Shown here piece after piece: positions 42,949-51,353 of a stretch of DNA of 64,000 nt. Below the pieces are notes generated by a model. That model searched no databases, had not been told where the DNA came from, and saw only the letters and a program-made list of their open reading frames with translations. The DNA is from Buttiauxella sp965119215 (lineage in GTDB: Bacteria; Pseudomonadota; Gammaproteobacteria; Enterobacterales; Enterobacteriaceae). Both the position numbers and the translations under genes were made by a program. Where the stretch lies: NCBI GenBank assembly GCA_965119215.1, contig CBCPKK010000005.1, positions 1 through 64,000 of the forward strand. The letters run 5' to 3'. How positions within the stretch are numbered: the first letter of the stretch is position 1; each line of letters opens with the position of its first letter.

Positions 42949-43896
42949 TTAGTGAGAGGTTTCCGCGTGACTCATGTCCATGCCTTCCATTCCTTCGTGC
43001 GCTGCGTGCTCGCCTTCCGGTTGGGTCATGTCCATGCTCTTTCCGTGCCCCATGAATTTGTTAATAACGTCTTTAAACAAATCAGGTTTAACAGCGGAGA
43101 AGTATTCGACTTTGTTGTATTCGCTAGGCTGAGCCAGTTTCTCGTAAGTCGCCATATCGGTCATGACTTCTGGAGATTGTTTCGCTTTAGCGACCCATTG
43201 GTTAAAGGTGTCCATATCTGGGGTGGCGATAGCCTTGAACTTCATCCCAGAGAAACCTTTACCACTGTAGTTAGACGAAATACCGTCATAGGTGCCTGCT
43301 TCATCGGCAATCAGGTGCAATTTGGTTTGCATACCTGCCATTGCGTAGATTTGGCTACCCAGGCGCGGAATAAAGAAGGAGTTCATCACCGAGTTAGAGG
43401 TGATTTTGAATTCCACCGGGGTGTTGGCCGGGAAGGCAATTTCATTCACCGTAGCGATACCTTGCTCTGGGTAGATGAAGAACCATTTCCAGTCCATGGC
43501 GATAACTTCGATGGTCACCGGCTTCGCGTCGTGAACCAGCGGTTTGCTAGGCTCAAGAGCGTGAGTGGTTTTCCAGGTTAGTACCGCGAGGAAGATAACG
43601 ATAAGGATAGGAATCGTCCAAACCACAGCTTCAACTTTGTTCGAGTGCGACCAGTTGGGGCTGTACTTGGCATTTGTGTTTGAAGCACGATACTTCCAGG
43701 CAAAACCGATAGCCATTGCGATAGCAGGGATAACGACTATCAACATCAGCCCGATAGCTGTCAGTATCAATGAACGTTGTTCCAGTCCAATTTGTCCTTT
43801 GGGGTCCAGAAGCGCAGAATCACAGCCACTAAGTAACAATGTGCCTGTAATTAATGCTAACCAGCCCAAACTTTTATTGTATTTCCTGAGTCTCAT
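42949..43896 (-). CDS. cyoA: Cytochrome bo3 oxidase subunit II
   Basis: CyoA is the ubiquinol oxidase subunit II, lacking the CuA site. The 315-residue precursor has a lipoprotein signal ending LLLSGC, so Cys25 is the lipidated residue. Two membrane helices follow, then a periplasmic cupredoxin domain with IEVIAMDWKWFFIYPEQGIATVNE. The C-terminal tail is rich in Met, His and Glu (HGKSMDM...EGMEGMDMSHAETSH), resembling metal-binding tails; E. coli CyoA also has a His/Met-containing tail. First gene of the operon. Confidence 0.97.
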   Translation of the reverse strand: MRLRKYNKSLGWLALITGTLLLSGCDSALLDPKGQIGLEQRSLILTAIGLMLIVVIPAIAMAIGFAWKYRASNTNAKYSPNWSHSNKVEAVVWTIPILIVIFLAVLTWKTTHALEPSKPLVHDAKPVTIEVIAMDWKWFFIYPEQGIATVNEIAFPANTPVEFKITSNSVMNSFFIPRLGSQIYAMAGMQTKLHLIADEAGTYDGISSNYSGKGFSGMKFKAIATPDMDTFNQWVAKAKQSPEVMTDMATYEKLAQPSEYNKVEYFSAVKPDLFKDVINKFMGHGKSMDMTQPEGEHAAHEGMEGMDMSHAETSH

Positions 43897-44370
43897 TTAA
43901 CGACCTCAATTCCGGGGAGCTCTAATTGTCGTTTAAAGTGTGGAGGCATTTTACGGGAAGGTTACATTACTGTAAACATGAATGGCGTAGTGTCAGTGTG
44001 GTGTTACTGGGTTCTGCCAACAATGTCACATAGAATGCAACAAACTGTAAAATCTCGAGATAGCCCGCAGGCTGGCTGGGTTATAACGAAAACCCATGTT
44101 GCTATAAATAGTGCAGGGTAATTGGTATAACCAATCATTTTACTACACACATTGTTAACAAATTAGCATCAATTGATAAACGAATTGATCTACAAATTAA
44201 ATTAACAAAAGGCTGAATCGGTTAAGGGCAGCGTGAAAATAATTTCCCTGCTAATAATGTAAAAAAGAGTCCTTGTCTTAAGTAAATAATTCACGGTGGA
44301 AATAACTGCGTGGTAATTGAACAATATAGTTACGCAGCGCAACTTGTTATTCTTTATTTACCTGGGCGTT
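43897..44370. promoter_or_regulatory. cyoA upstream region, ampG-cyoA intergenic
   Basis: This 474-bp AT-rich gap holds no gene. It should contain the cyo promoter reading left. Candidate elements are an inverted repeat ATTGG/CCAAT (44121-44135) and AT-rich GTTAA-containing repeats at 44154-44210, resembling ArcA target sequences. ArcA and FNR repress cyo in E. coli; the sites here are proposed by eye only. No small RNA gene was recognised. Confidence 0.45.
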
Positions 44371-45846
44371 TTACACTAAAGCTGTTTTCCGCAACGCCAG
44401 ATAATCAAGCAATCCGCCAAACAAAATCCCGCCAATGGCAAACAATGCGCCCCATTCCAGGAACTGGATGTTGAACGACCAGTTTGTCAGGCCTGTGGCA
44501 TTGGTAATCAGAACAACCAGCCATACGGCGAGAAGCGCACAACCCAACATTAATGCCCGCAGGGCAATGCGATAGGCCGATGAAAATTCGCTTCGCGGAA
44601 TAAAACTATCGTTATTCTGGGTGTATTCCAGCGTCGTTTTGCACACTAATAGCAACAAGATGCCAGGAACGGCAGCAACAACGGAGAATAAGTAAAACGT
44701 TGGCCAGCCATGTGCTTCAACAAACCAACCGGCAATCGGCCCGACGTAAACGCGACCCACTGCGGATAACGCAGAGAGCAGGGCAAACTGGGTGGCGGAA
44801 AATGATTTATTACACAGCGTCATCAGCAAAGCGACGAACGCTGCGGTACCCATACCGCCACAGAGATTTTCAAAGAAAACGGCGGTTGCCATGCTGAACA
44901 TCTGCTTATCGGTTACTGAGAGCATCCAATAACCCGCATTGGAAACCCCCTGCAAAATGCCAAAAATAAGCAACGCGCGGAACAGCGACAGGCGCTGCAT
45001 GAGAATCCCACCGTAAAGTGCGCCAATAATTGTCGCAATCAGTCCCAGAGTCTTGTTCACCATACCGACTTCACCGGCATCAAAACCTACACCGCGAATC
45101 AAAAACGTGGTCGTCAAACTCATGGCAAATGCATCACCAAGTTTGTACAGCACGATAAGCAGCAGGATTAGCCACGCATTGTTACGGCCAAAGAAATCAC
45201 GCAATGGGGCAACAACGGCTTGTTCAAGACTTTTGGGTACAGGTATTGCGTCTGTGGGTTCTGGGGCAAATAAGGTTGCGATGATACAAGGCAGCATTAA
45301 TGCGGCCATCAGCCAGTACATTCCTTGCCAGCCGAGATATCTATCCGCGAGCCAAAGCGCCAGACCGCCAGATACCAACATCGCCAGGCGGTAGCCCAAC
45401 ACGCTGATAGCCGCACCCGTTCCGCGTTCTTCGGCAGGCAAAACATCGGTTTTCCATGCATCGAAAACGATATCTTGTGAAGCAGAGCAAAAAGCAATGA
45501 TGACCGCGAGTGCTGCCATCCAACGCAACTGCGAGCCAGGTTCAAGAAAACCCATGCCTGCAATGGCAATCAGCAACAAAATTTGGGTGATCAGCAACCA
45601 ACCACGACGACGCCCAAGCAATGGCGGCGTGTATCTGTCCATCACCGGCGACCACAGGAACTTAAACACGTAGGCCTGCCCGACAAGCGAGAAGAAGCCA
45701 ATGGTTTTGAGATCGATGTTCTCAACCGTCATCCAGGCTTGTAGCGTGCCGGAGGTGAGGGCGAGAGGAAGGCCGGAGGCAAAACCTAAAATCAGAAGGA
45801 TAGCTGATTTAGGTTGCTGAAAAAGACGTAGATAGTGGTTGGACAT
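44371..45846 (-). CDS. ampG: Muropeptide permease AmpG
   Basis: AmpG is an inner-membrane MFS-type transporter that imports anhydro-muropeptides from cell-wall turnover, the signal source for AmpR/AmpC induction in species that have them. The 491 residues match E. coli, with about 14 membrane segments. Conserved parts include GFASGLPLALTSGTLQAWM and WSPVMDRYTPPLLGRRRGW. It lies 48 bp after yajG on the same strand, as in E. coli, so they may be an operon. No ampC/ampR is in this window. Confidence 0.96.
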   Translation of the reverse strand: MSNHYLRLFQQPKSAILLILGFASGLPLALTSGTLQAWMTVENIDLKTIGFFSLVGQAYVFKFLWSPVMDRYTPPLLGRRRGWLLITQILLLIAIAGMGFLEPGSQLRWMAALAVIIAFCSASQDIVFDAWKTDVLPAEERGTGAAISVLGYRLAMLVSGGLALWLADRYLGWQGMYWLMAALMLPCIIATLFAPEPTDAIPVPKSLEQAVVAPLRDFFGRNNAWLILLLIVLYKLGDAFAMSLTTTFLIRGVGFDAGEVGMVNKTLGLIATIIGALYGGILMQRLSLFRALLIFGILQGVSNAGYWMLSVTDKQMFSMATAVFFENLCGGMGTAAFVALLMTLCNKSFSATQFALLSALSAVGRVYVGPIAGWFVEAHGWPTFYLFSVVAAVPGILLLLVCKTTLEYTQNNDSFIPRSEFSSAYRIALRALMLGCALLAVWLVVLITNATGLTNWSFNIQFLEWGALFAIGGILFGGLLDYLALRKTALV

Positions 45847-45894
45847 ACTCTGCTCTACAGCCAGCCCGCATGACGCGGGCTGGTGGGGTATTGA

Positions 45895-46473
45895 TTAACG
45901 CGCGTTCGCTTTAATAAAGTCGTGAACGCTGGTGTCCTGAGCCATATCAGCAATGGTATCGGTCAGTACGGAGTTCACCGCATTGGCAATATTCTTGTTG
46001 CTGGCCTGGAACGCACCTTCTACGTTGTAGCTGGAACGGTAGTTTTTGGTCATCTTGTTGCCATTTTTCGCCGTCGCAATAATCACGATATCTGCTTTGG
46101 TGGCGATGTTGTAACGAACGCTGCCCTGAGACACGTCAGCATACAACTGGTTTACGATGATTTGCAGGTCAACCGGGCTGTTTGGCCCAACCATATAGCC
46201 ACGGGCAGTCATCTGTTTTTCCAGCACTTCTTGCAATAAGAAGCGCAGATCGCGAGATGGCGTCAGTGTAACCAGTTGGTTATCACGAGTGACTTTAGCC
46301 AGAGCCTGGTCTGTACGTTGGTCTGCACCGTTGATGCTAACCGTCACGCCCATCAGGCTTGGATCTTGCTGCGGCAAGCTGATAGTTGGGGAAACATCAA
46401 TGGTTGTTGGTGGTGTTGCACAGCCGGCCAGCATAAAAATGGCAACCAACGGGAATAATAATTTTTTTAACAT
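45895..46473 (-). CDS. yajG: YajG family lipoprotein
   Basis: YajG is an uncharacterised lipoprotein. The 192-residue precursor has signal MLKKLLFPLVAIFMLAGC, with lipobox LAGC and lipidated Cys18. A mixed alpha/beta domain with conserved LTPSRDLRFLLQEVLEKQMTARGY follows. Length and position between ampG and bolA equal E. coli. It diverges from bolA across about 305 bp. Confidence 0.93.
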   Translation of the reverse strand: MLKKLLFPLVAIFMLAGCATPPTTIDVSPTISLPQQDPSLMGVTVSINGADQRTDQALAKVTRDNQLVTLTPSRDLRFLLQEVLEKQMTARGYMVGPNSPVDLQIIVNQLYADVSQGSVRYNIATKADIVIIATAKNGNKMTKNYRSSYNVEGAFQASNKNIANAVNSVLTDTIADMAQDTSVHDFIKANAR

Positions 46474-46778
46474 GTTCGCTATCTCAATGTACTCAAGGGG
46501 CAGGCAGATAAAAAATCACGCCATCATAACACTGCGATTGCCCAGGGGAAGTAGTTAACGCACGTAATTTCATCGCGTTGCGCTTTTCCTGAGCAGTTGC
46601 AAAGCTATCTGACCATTTTGCTCACAATAAGTGCCGTAATCACATTAAGCTACAGAGGCTTGGGTCCGAAATCAGGACGAAAGCTAAATTATTGTTGTAA
46701 TTCCGTTATTAAAACGGCTAAAAGCGGCTAAGATCTAAAGGGATGAGTGGCATCTCTACGCAGTCGAGGAGAAAGTTC
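46474..46778. promoter_or_regulatory. yajG-bolA divergent promoter region with gearbox motif
   Basis: There is no gene in these 305 bp. CGGCTAAGA at 46725-46733, about 46 bp before the bolA start, resembles the gearbox -10 element CGGCAAGTA/CGGCTAGTA of growth-rate-controlled bolA promoters in E. coli. A related CGGCTAAAA lies just before it (46715-46723). Assignment by pattern only. Confidence 0.5.
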
Positions 46779-47096
46779 ATGATGATGCGCGAGCAAATAG
46801 AATCAAAATTAAGGGCAGCGTTTGAACCCGTGTTCCTGGAAGTCGTGGATGAAAGCTATCGTCACAATGTCCCGGCGGGTTCAGAGAGCCATTTCAAAGT
46901 GGTTCTGGTCAGCGATCGTTTTGCGGGTGAGCGTTTCTTAAATCGTCATCGTATGATTTACGGTACTTTAAGTGCGGAACTCTCTACCACAGTCCATGCG
47001 CTGGCTCTGCACACCTACACCATAAAGGAATGGGAAGGGCTGCAGGATACAATTTTTGCCTCCCCACCTTGCCGTGGAGCAGGGTCAATCGCCTGA
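46779..47096 (+). CDS. bolA: Transcriptional regulator / Fe-S partner BolA
   Basis: BolA is a small stationary-phase regulator affecting cell shape and biofilm, and a partner of monothiol glutaredoxins in iron-sulfur trafficking. ATG 46779, after GAGGAGA, gives 105 residues starting MMMREQIESKLRAAFEP, as in E. coli. The conserved core VPAGSESHFKVVLVSDRF and the His in VHALALHTYT are present. A longer frame from 46743 was rejected. Confidence 0.96.
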   Translation: MMMREQIESKLRAAFEPVFLEVVDESYRHNVPAGSESHFKVVLVSDRFAGERFLNRHRMIYGTLSAELSTTVHALALHTYTIKEWEGLQDTIFASPPCRGAGSIA

Positions 47097-47164
47097 AGTT
47101 AACGTTCAGGCTTGCAACAGAGGGAACTTTTCCTTTATGTTGCGGTATATGAATCGTGTTTTAT

Positions 47165-47191
47165 AAAACGGCCTGCGGGCCGTTTTGTTTT
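47165..47191 (+). terminator. Terminator of bolA
   Basis: AAAACGGCC (47165-47173) pairs with GGCCGTTTT (47178-47186), followed by GTTTTG. Confidence 0.85.
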
Positions 47192-47452
47192 GTCTAAGAT
47201 AGCCCTTGTTGTCCCAGGGCTTGGGCAATAAATCCAAAAGAACTGTGAAAAGGGCCGCAGCAACACTATGTTGCCGTTCTCGACTCACCTTGGTGATGCC
47301 GCTATAATGCTGCGTCTTATTTTTCGGAATGTCTTCGGGACGATTCTGACGACAGGGAATGTGATTCTGATTCAGAAGGCATCCCGGTTCTGTGGAGCAC
47401 AAATGAGCGCTTCCAGAGTTGACCGAGCACTGTGATTTTTTGAGGTAACAAG
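47192..47452 (+). promoter_or_regulatory. tig upstream region
   Basis: The region after the bolA terminator holds a perfect TATAAT at 47305-47310 in a GC-rich context, about 140 bp before tig. No well-spaced -35 box is obvious. No other feature was seen. Confidence 0.45.
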
Positions 47453-48751
47453 ATGCAAGTTTCAGTTGAAACCACTCAGGGCCTTGGCCGCCGTCTCACG
47501 ATTACTATCGCTGCAGACAGCATCGAAACCGCTGTAAAAAGCGAGCTGGTCAACGTGGCAAAGAAAGCCCGTATCGACGGTTTCCGTAAAGGAAAAGTGC
47601 CGATGACTGTTATCGCACAACGCTATGGCGCTTCTGTTCGCCAGGACGTGTTGGGCGAATTGATGAGCCGCAACTTCGTTGATGCGATCATCAAAGAAAA
47701 AATCAATCCAGCTGGCGCACCGAACTACGTCCCAGGCGAATACAAACTGGGCGAAGACTTCACCTACGCGGTTGAGTTTGAAGTGTACCCAGAAGTTGAG
47801 CTGCAAGGTCTGGAAGCAATCGAAGTTGAAAAACCGGTTGTTGAAGTGACTGACGAAGACGTTGATGCAATGCTGGACACCCTGCGTAAGCAGCAGGCGA
47901 CCTGGAAAGATTCTGACGCTGCTGCAACTGCAGAAGACCGCGTAACCATCGACTTCACCGGTTCAGTAGACGGCGAAGTATTCGAAGGCGGCAAAGCGTC
48001 TGATTTCGTACTGGCAATGGGCCAGGGTCGTATGATCCCAGGTTTTGAAGACGGTGTTGTGGGTCACAAAGCTGGCGAAGAGTTCACTATCGAAGTGACC
48101 TTCCCGGAAGACTACCACGCTGAAAACCTGAAAGGTAAAGCGGCTAAGTTCGATATCGTTCTGAAGAAAGTTGAAGAACGTGAACTGCCAGAATTTACTG
48201 AAGAATTCATCAAACGTTTCGGCGTTGAAGATGGTTCTGTTGCGGGTCTGCGTACCGAAGTTCGTAAAAACATGGATCGTGAGCTGAAAGGCGCTGTGCG
48301 TAACCGCATCAAGTCTCAAGCAATCGACGGTCTGGTTAACGCGAACGACATCGACGTTCCAGCTGCACTGATCGACAGCGAAATCGACGTTCTGCGTCGC
48401 CAGGCTGCTCAGCGTTTTGGTGGCAACGAGAAACAAGCGCTGGAACTGCCACGTGAACTGTTCGAAGAACAAGCTAAGCGTCGCGTAGTTGTTGGCCTGC
48501 TGCTGGGCGAAGTGATTCGTACCAACGAGCTGAAAGCTGACGAAGACCGCGTTAAAGTTCTGATCGAAGAAATGGCTTCTGCCTACGAAGATCCGGCTGA
48601 AGTTGTTGAGTTCTACGGCAAAAACAAAGAACTGATGGACAACATGCGTAATGTTGCTCTGGAAGAACAAGCTGTTGAAGCCGTTCTGGCTAAAGCGAAA
48701 GTGACTGAAAAAGCCACTACCTTTAGCGAACTGATGAACCAACAAGCGTAA
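47453..48751 (+). CDS. tig: Trigger factor
   Basis: Trigger factor is the ribosome-bound chaperone and prolyl isomerase that meets nascent chains. The 432 residues match E. coli. The N-terminal domain has the ribosome-docking signature GFRKGKVP (about 43-50). The FKBP-type PPIase domain (about 150-245) follows, and then the helical C-terminal chaperone arms. Codon use is strongly biased, as expected for an abundant protein. It has its own terminator and precedes clpP. Confidence 0.98.
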   Translation: MQVSVETTQGLGRRLTITIAADSIETAVKSELVNVAKKARIDGFRKGKVPMTVIAQRYGASVRQDVLGELMSRNFVDAIIKEKINPAGAPNYVPGEYKLGEDFTYAVEFEVYPEVELQGLEAIEVEKPVVEVTDEDVDAMLDTLRKQQATWKDSDAAATAEDRVTIDFTGSVDGEVFEGGKASDFVLAMGQGRMIPGFEDGVVGHKAGEEFTIEVTFPEDYHAENLKGKAAKFDIVLKKVEERELPEFTEEFIKRFGVEDGSVAGLRTEVRKNMDRELKGAVRNRIKSQAIDGLVNANDIDVPAALIDSEIDVLRRQAAQRFGGNEKQALELPRELFEEQAKRRVVVGLLLGEVIRTNELKADEDRVKVLIEEMASAYEDPAEVVEFYGKNKELMDNMRNVALEEQAVEAVLAKAKVTEKATTFSELMNQQA

Positions 48752-48790
48752 GCATAATTTTTGGCATCATCGCCAAAATATTGCTGCATC

Positions 48791-48823
48791 AAGCCCGACA
48801 CCTACTGGTGGCGGGCTTTTTTT
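48791..48823 (+). terminator. Terminator of tig
   Basis: AAGCCCG and CGGGCTT form a stem extended by CACC/GGTG, followed by seven T residues. Confidence 0.92.
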
Positions 48824-48895
48824 ATCAGTGACCCCATGAAAACCCATCAATAAAACGCAGTTTCAGGGTTAGCGTAACAAGAAAAGGTTGTTATG

Positions 48896-48924
48896 CTTGA
48901 AACAGGGAAAGCTCATCCCCATAA
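48896..48924 (+). promoter_or_regulatory. Sigma-32 type promoter of clpPX
   Basis: CTTGAA (48896-48901) and CCCCATAA (48917-48924), with a 15-bp spacer, match the heat-shock consensus (CTTGAAA, then CCCCAT). The promoter lies about 150 bp before clpP, consistent with heat induction of clpP in E. coli. Confidence 0.85.
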
Positions 48925-49072
48925 ACATGGGTATGGCTATAAATTAGTATCCCTGACTGATAATCCGTCCAATTAAGGTTGTAGGGCGCGCAAGGAGCGT
49001 AGTCTTCTTTTAGCGTCTCAAGTAGAATCAGTGCATCAGGTATCGAAGGCTTAATTATTCCAGGAGACGGAA

Positions 49073-49696
49073 ATGTCATACAGTGGCGAAAGAGATCAAT
49101 TTGCACCCCATATGGCCCTGGTGCCGATGGTTGTTGAACAGACATCGCGTGGCGAGCGTTCATACGATATCTATTCCCGTCTGCTCAAGGAACGTGTCAT
49201 CTTTATGACGGGCCAGGTCGAAGACCACATGGCTAACCTGATCGTAGCGCAGATGCTGTTTCTGGAAGCAGAAAACCCGGAAAAAGACATCTATCTCTAC
49301 ATCAACTCACCGGGCGGCGTCATTACCGCCGGTATGTCTATCTACGATACGATGCAATTTATTAAACCGGATGTCAGCACTATCTGTATGGGGCAGGCCT
49401 GTTCAATGGGTGCCTTCTTGCTGACCGCTGGCGCGAAAGGTAAGCGTTTCTGCTTACCAAACTCACGAGTGATGATTCACCAGCCGCTGGGCGGCTACCA
49501 GGGACAAGCGACGGATATCGAAATCCATGCGCGAGAAATCCTAAAAGTGAAAGCTCGTATGAACGAACTCATGGCGCAACACACGGGCAAATCTCTTGAA
49601 GAAATAGAGAGAGACACTGAGCGTGACCGTTTCCTCGCGGCAAACGAGGCGGTAGAGTATGGCTTAGTTGACTCAATCCTGACTCACCGTAGCTAA
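49073..49696 (+). CDS. clpP: ATP-dependent Clp protease proteolytic subunit
   Basis: ClpP is the serine protease that forms the 14-mer degradation chamber used by ClpX and ClpA. The 207-residue precursor has a 14-residue propeptide ending APHM before ALVP. Catalytic Ser111 (GQACSMGA), His136 (MIHQPLGG) and Asp185 are in the expected places. clpX follows after 130 bp containing a hairpin that may reduce read-through. Confidence 0.98.
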   Translation: MSYSGERDQFAPHMALVPMVVEQTSRGERSYDIYSRLLKERVIFMTGQVEDHMANLIVAQMLFLEAENPEKDIYLYINSPGGVITAGMSIYDTMQFIKPDVSTICMGQACSMGAFLLTAGAKGKRFCLPNSRVMIHQPLGGYQGQATDIEIHAREILKVKARMNELMAQHTGKSLEEIERDTERDRFLAANEAVEYGLVDSILTHRS

Positions 49697-49709
49697 CTCC
49701 CGAAAACAG

Positions 49710-49742
49710 TGGGCCGTATACTATAGTTGTAGTGACGGCCCA
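49710..49742 (+). terminator. Hairpin in the clpP-clpX gap
   Basis: TGGGCCGT (49710-49717) pairs with ACGGCCCA (49735-49742) across a 17-nt loop; no T run follows. It is possibly a processing or attenuation site rather than a full terminator. Confidence 0.5.
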
Positions 49743-49826
49743 TAGCGCGCTTACGATTGGCTGCGCCGTAGAATGGCATTTGTGCCGTCCTGTACGGTGC
49801 AAAGAAACAGAAAAGAGGTTTTACTG

Positions 49827-51101
49827 ATGACAGAAAAGCGCAAAGACGGTTCAGGCAAACTGCTGTACTGCTCTTTTTGCGGCAAAAGCCAGCATGAAGT
49901 GCGTAAACTGATTGCCGGGCCGTCAGTGTACATCTGCGATGAGTGTGTCGATTTATGCAACGACATTATTCGCGAAGAGATTAAAGAAGTCGCCCCGCAC
50001 CGCGAACGTAGTGCGCTGCCGACTCCGCACGAAATCCGTCACCATCTTGATGATTACGTCATCGGTCAGGAACAGGCTAAAAAAGTCCTGGCGGTTGCGG
50101 TTTACAACCATTACAAGCGTCTGCGTAACGGCGACAGCACCAACGGTATCGAACTGGGCAAAAGTAACATTCTGCTTATCGGGCCGACCGGTAGCGGGAA
50201 AACCCTGTTAGCTGAAACCCTGGCGCGTTTGCTGGATGTTCCTTTCACCATGGCTGATGCCACGACGTTAACCGAAGCGGGTTACGTGGGTGAAGACGTA
50301 GAAAACATCATCCAGAAACTGCTGCAAAAATGTGATTACGATGTGCAAAAAGCACAGCGCGGTATCGTGTATATCGATGAGATCGACAAAATCTCCCGCA
50401 AATCTGACAACCCGTCCATCACTCGTGATGTGTCTGGTGAAGGTGTGCAGCAGGCGTTGCTGAAACTTATCGAAGGTACCGTTGCTGCGGTTCCGCCTCA
50501 GGGTGGCCGTAAACATCCACAGCAAGAATTCTTGCAGGTTGATACCTCTAAGATTCTGTTTATCTGTGGTGGCGCATTTGCAGGACTTGATAAAGTTATC
50601 GCTAACCGCGTCGAAACCGGTTCGGGTATCGGCTTTGGTGCGACCGTAAAAGGTAAAGCTGAGAAAGCGACCGAAGGGCAGTTGTTAGGCCAGGTTGAAC
50701 CGGAAGATTTGATCAAATTTGGTCTGATTCCTGAGTTTATTGGTCGTCTGCCAGTGGTTGCTACGCTGACTGAACTGAGCGAAGACGCGCTGATTCAAAT
50801 CCTGAAAGAGCCGAAAAACGCCCTGACCAAGCAATACCAGGCGTTGTTCAATCTGGAAGGCGTGGATCTTGAGTTCCGCGACGAAGCGCTGGATGCGATT
50901 GCCAAGAAAGCAATGGCTCGTAAAACGGGTGCTCGTGGTCTGCGTTCAATTGTTGAAGGCGCATTGCTGGATACGATGTACGACCTTCCCTCTATGGAAG
51001 ATGTCGAGAAAGTGGTGATTGACGAATCCGTCATCGACGGTCAAAGCAAACCATTATTAATTTATGGTAAGCCGGAAGCGCAACAAGCATCCGGTGAATA
51101 A
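49827..51101 (+). CDS. clpX: ATP-dependent Clp protease ATPase subunit ClpX
   Basis: ClpX is a AAA+ unfoldase that feeds ClpP (SsrA-tagged proteins, MuA, RpoS). ATG 49827 gives MTEKRKDGSGKLLYCSFCGK and 424 residues, as in E. coli. The zinc-binding domain has Cys15, Cys18, Cys37 and Cys40. The AAA+ core shows Walker A GPTGSGKT, Walker B IVYIDEIDKI, the IGF loop (GSGIGFGA) that docks on ClpP, and a sensor-2 segment. The frame extending back to 49773 is not part of the protein. Confidence 0.98.
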   Translation: MTEKRKDGSGKLLYCSFCGKSQHEVRKLIAGPSVYICDECVDLCNDIIREEIKEVAPHRERSALPTPHEIRHHLDDYVIGQEQAKKVLAVAVYNHYKRLRNGDSTNGIELGKSNILLIGPTGSGKTLLAETLARLLDVPFTMADATTLTEAGYVGEDVENIIQKLLQKCDYDVQKAQRGIVYIDEIDKISRKSDNPSITRDVSGEGVQQALLKLIEGTVAAVPPQGGRKHPQQEFLQVDTSKILFICGGAFAGLDKVIANRVETGSGIGFGATVKGKAEKATEGQLLGQVEPEDLIKFGLIPEFIGRLPVVATLTELSEDALIQILKEPKNALTKQYQALFNLEGVDLEFRDEALDAIAKKAMARKTGARGLRSIVEGALLDTMYDLPSMEDVEKVVIDESVIDGQSKPLLIYGKPEAQQASGE

Positions 51102-51130
51102 TTCGCCAAAATAACCAGTCGGTTAGTACA

Positions 51131-51156
51131 AAAAGGGGGATTTATATCCCCCTTTT
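51131..51156 (+). terminator. Terminator of clpPX
   Basis: AAAAGGGGGA (51131-51140) pairs with TCCCCCTTTT (51147-51156) around a six-nt AT loop; it lies 30 bp after clpX. Confidence 0.9.
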
Positions 51157-51175
51157 GCTTTTCCTTCGTTCCTGG

Positions 51176-51204
51176 CATTGAATGCTCGGGAAACATCCCC
51201 ATAT
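51176..51204 (+). promoter_or_regulatory. Sigma-32 type promoter of lon
   Basis: CATTGAA (51176-51182) and CCCCATAT (51197-51204), with a 14-bp spacer and ACATCCCCATATACTG as in E. coli lon, form a heat-shock promoter about 150 bp before lon. Confidence 0.85.
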
Positions 51205-51237
51205 ACTGAATTACTTGTTGGTGATGCCATGATTCCT

Positions 51238-51301
51238 GTCATCCTTCAAGCGCAGGTGCGTGAGTTTATCGCCCCTGGAAACTTGAAGAATGAAGGGTAT
51301 A
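51238..51301. repeat. Degenerate copy of the TATACCC palindromic repeat
   Basis: GTCATCCTTCAAG at the left and CTTGAAGAATGAAGGGTATA at the right are inverted relatives of the ends of the 27880-28006 repeat. The centre is much shorter and diverged. It lies in the lon leader between promoter and start codon, so it would be transcribed as a hairpin. Confidence 0.7.
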
Positions 51302-51353
51302 AACAGAGGACGTCGCCCCATCACCAGGCGGACCTTAACTAAGAGAGAGCTCT

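Noticed and set aside
42823..43581. 252-codon open frame on the plus strand
   Set aside because: Crosses the cyoB/cyoA junction antisense; both real genes are certain.
47963..48745. 260-codon open frame on the minus strand
   Set aside because: Antisense shadow of tig, Phe/Gln-rich from reversed GAA/AAA codons.
48891..49163. 90-codon frame on the minus strand upstream of clpP
   Set aside because: It overlaps the clpP heat-shock promoter and start and matches no known protein.
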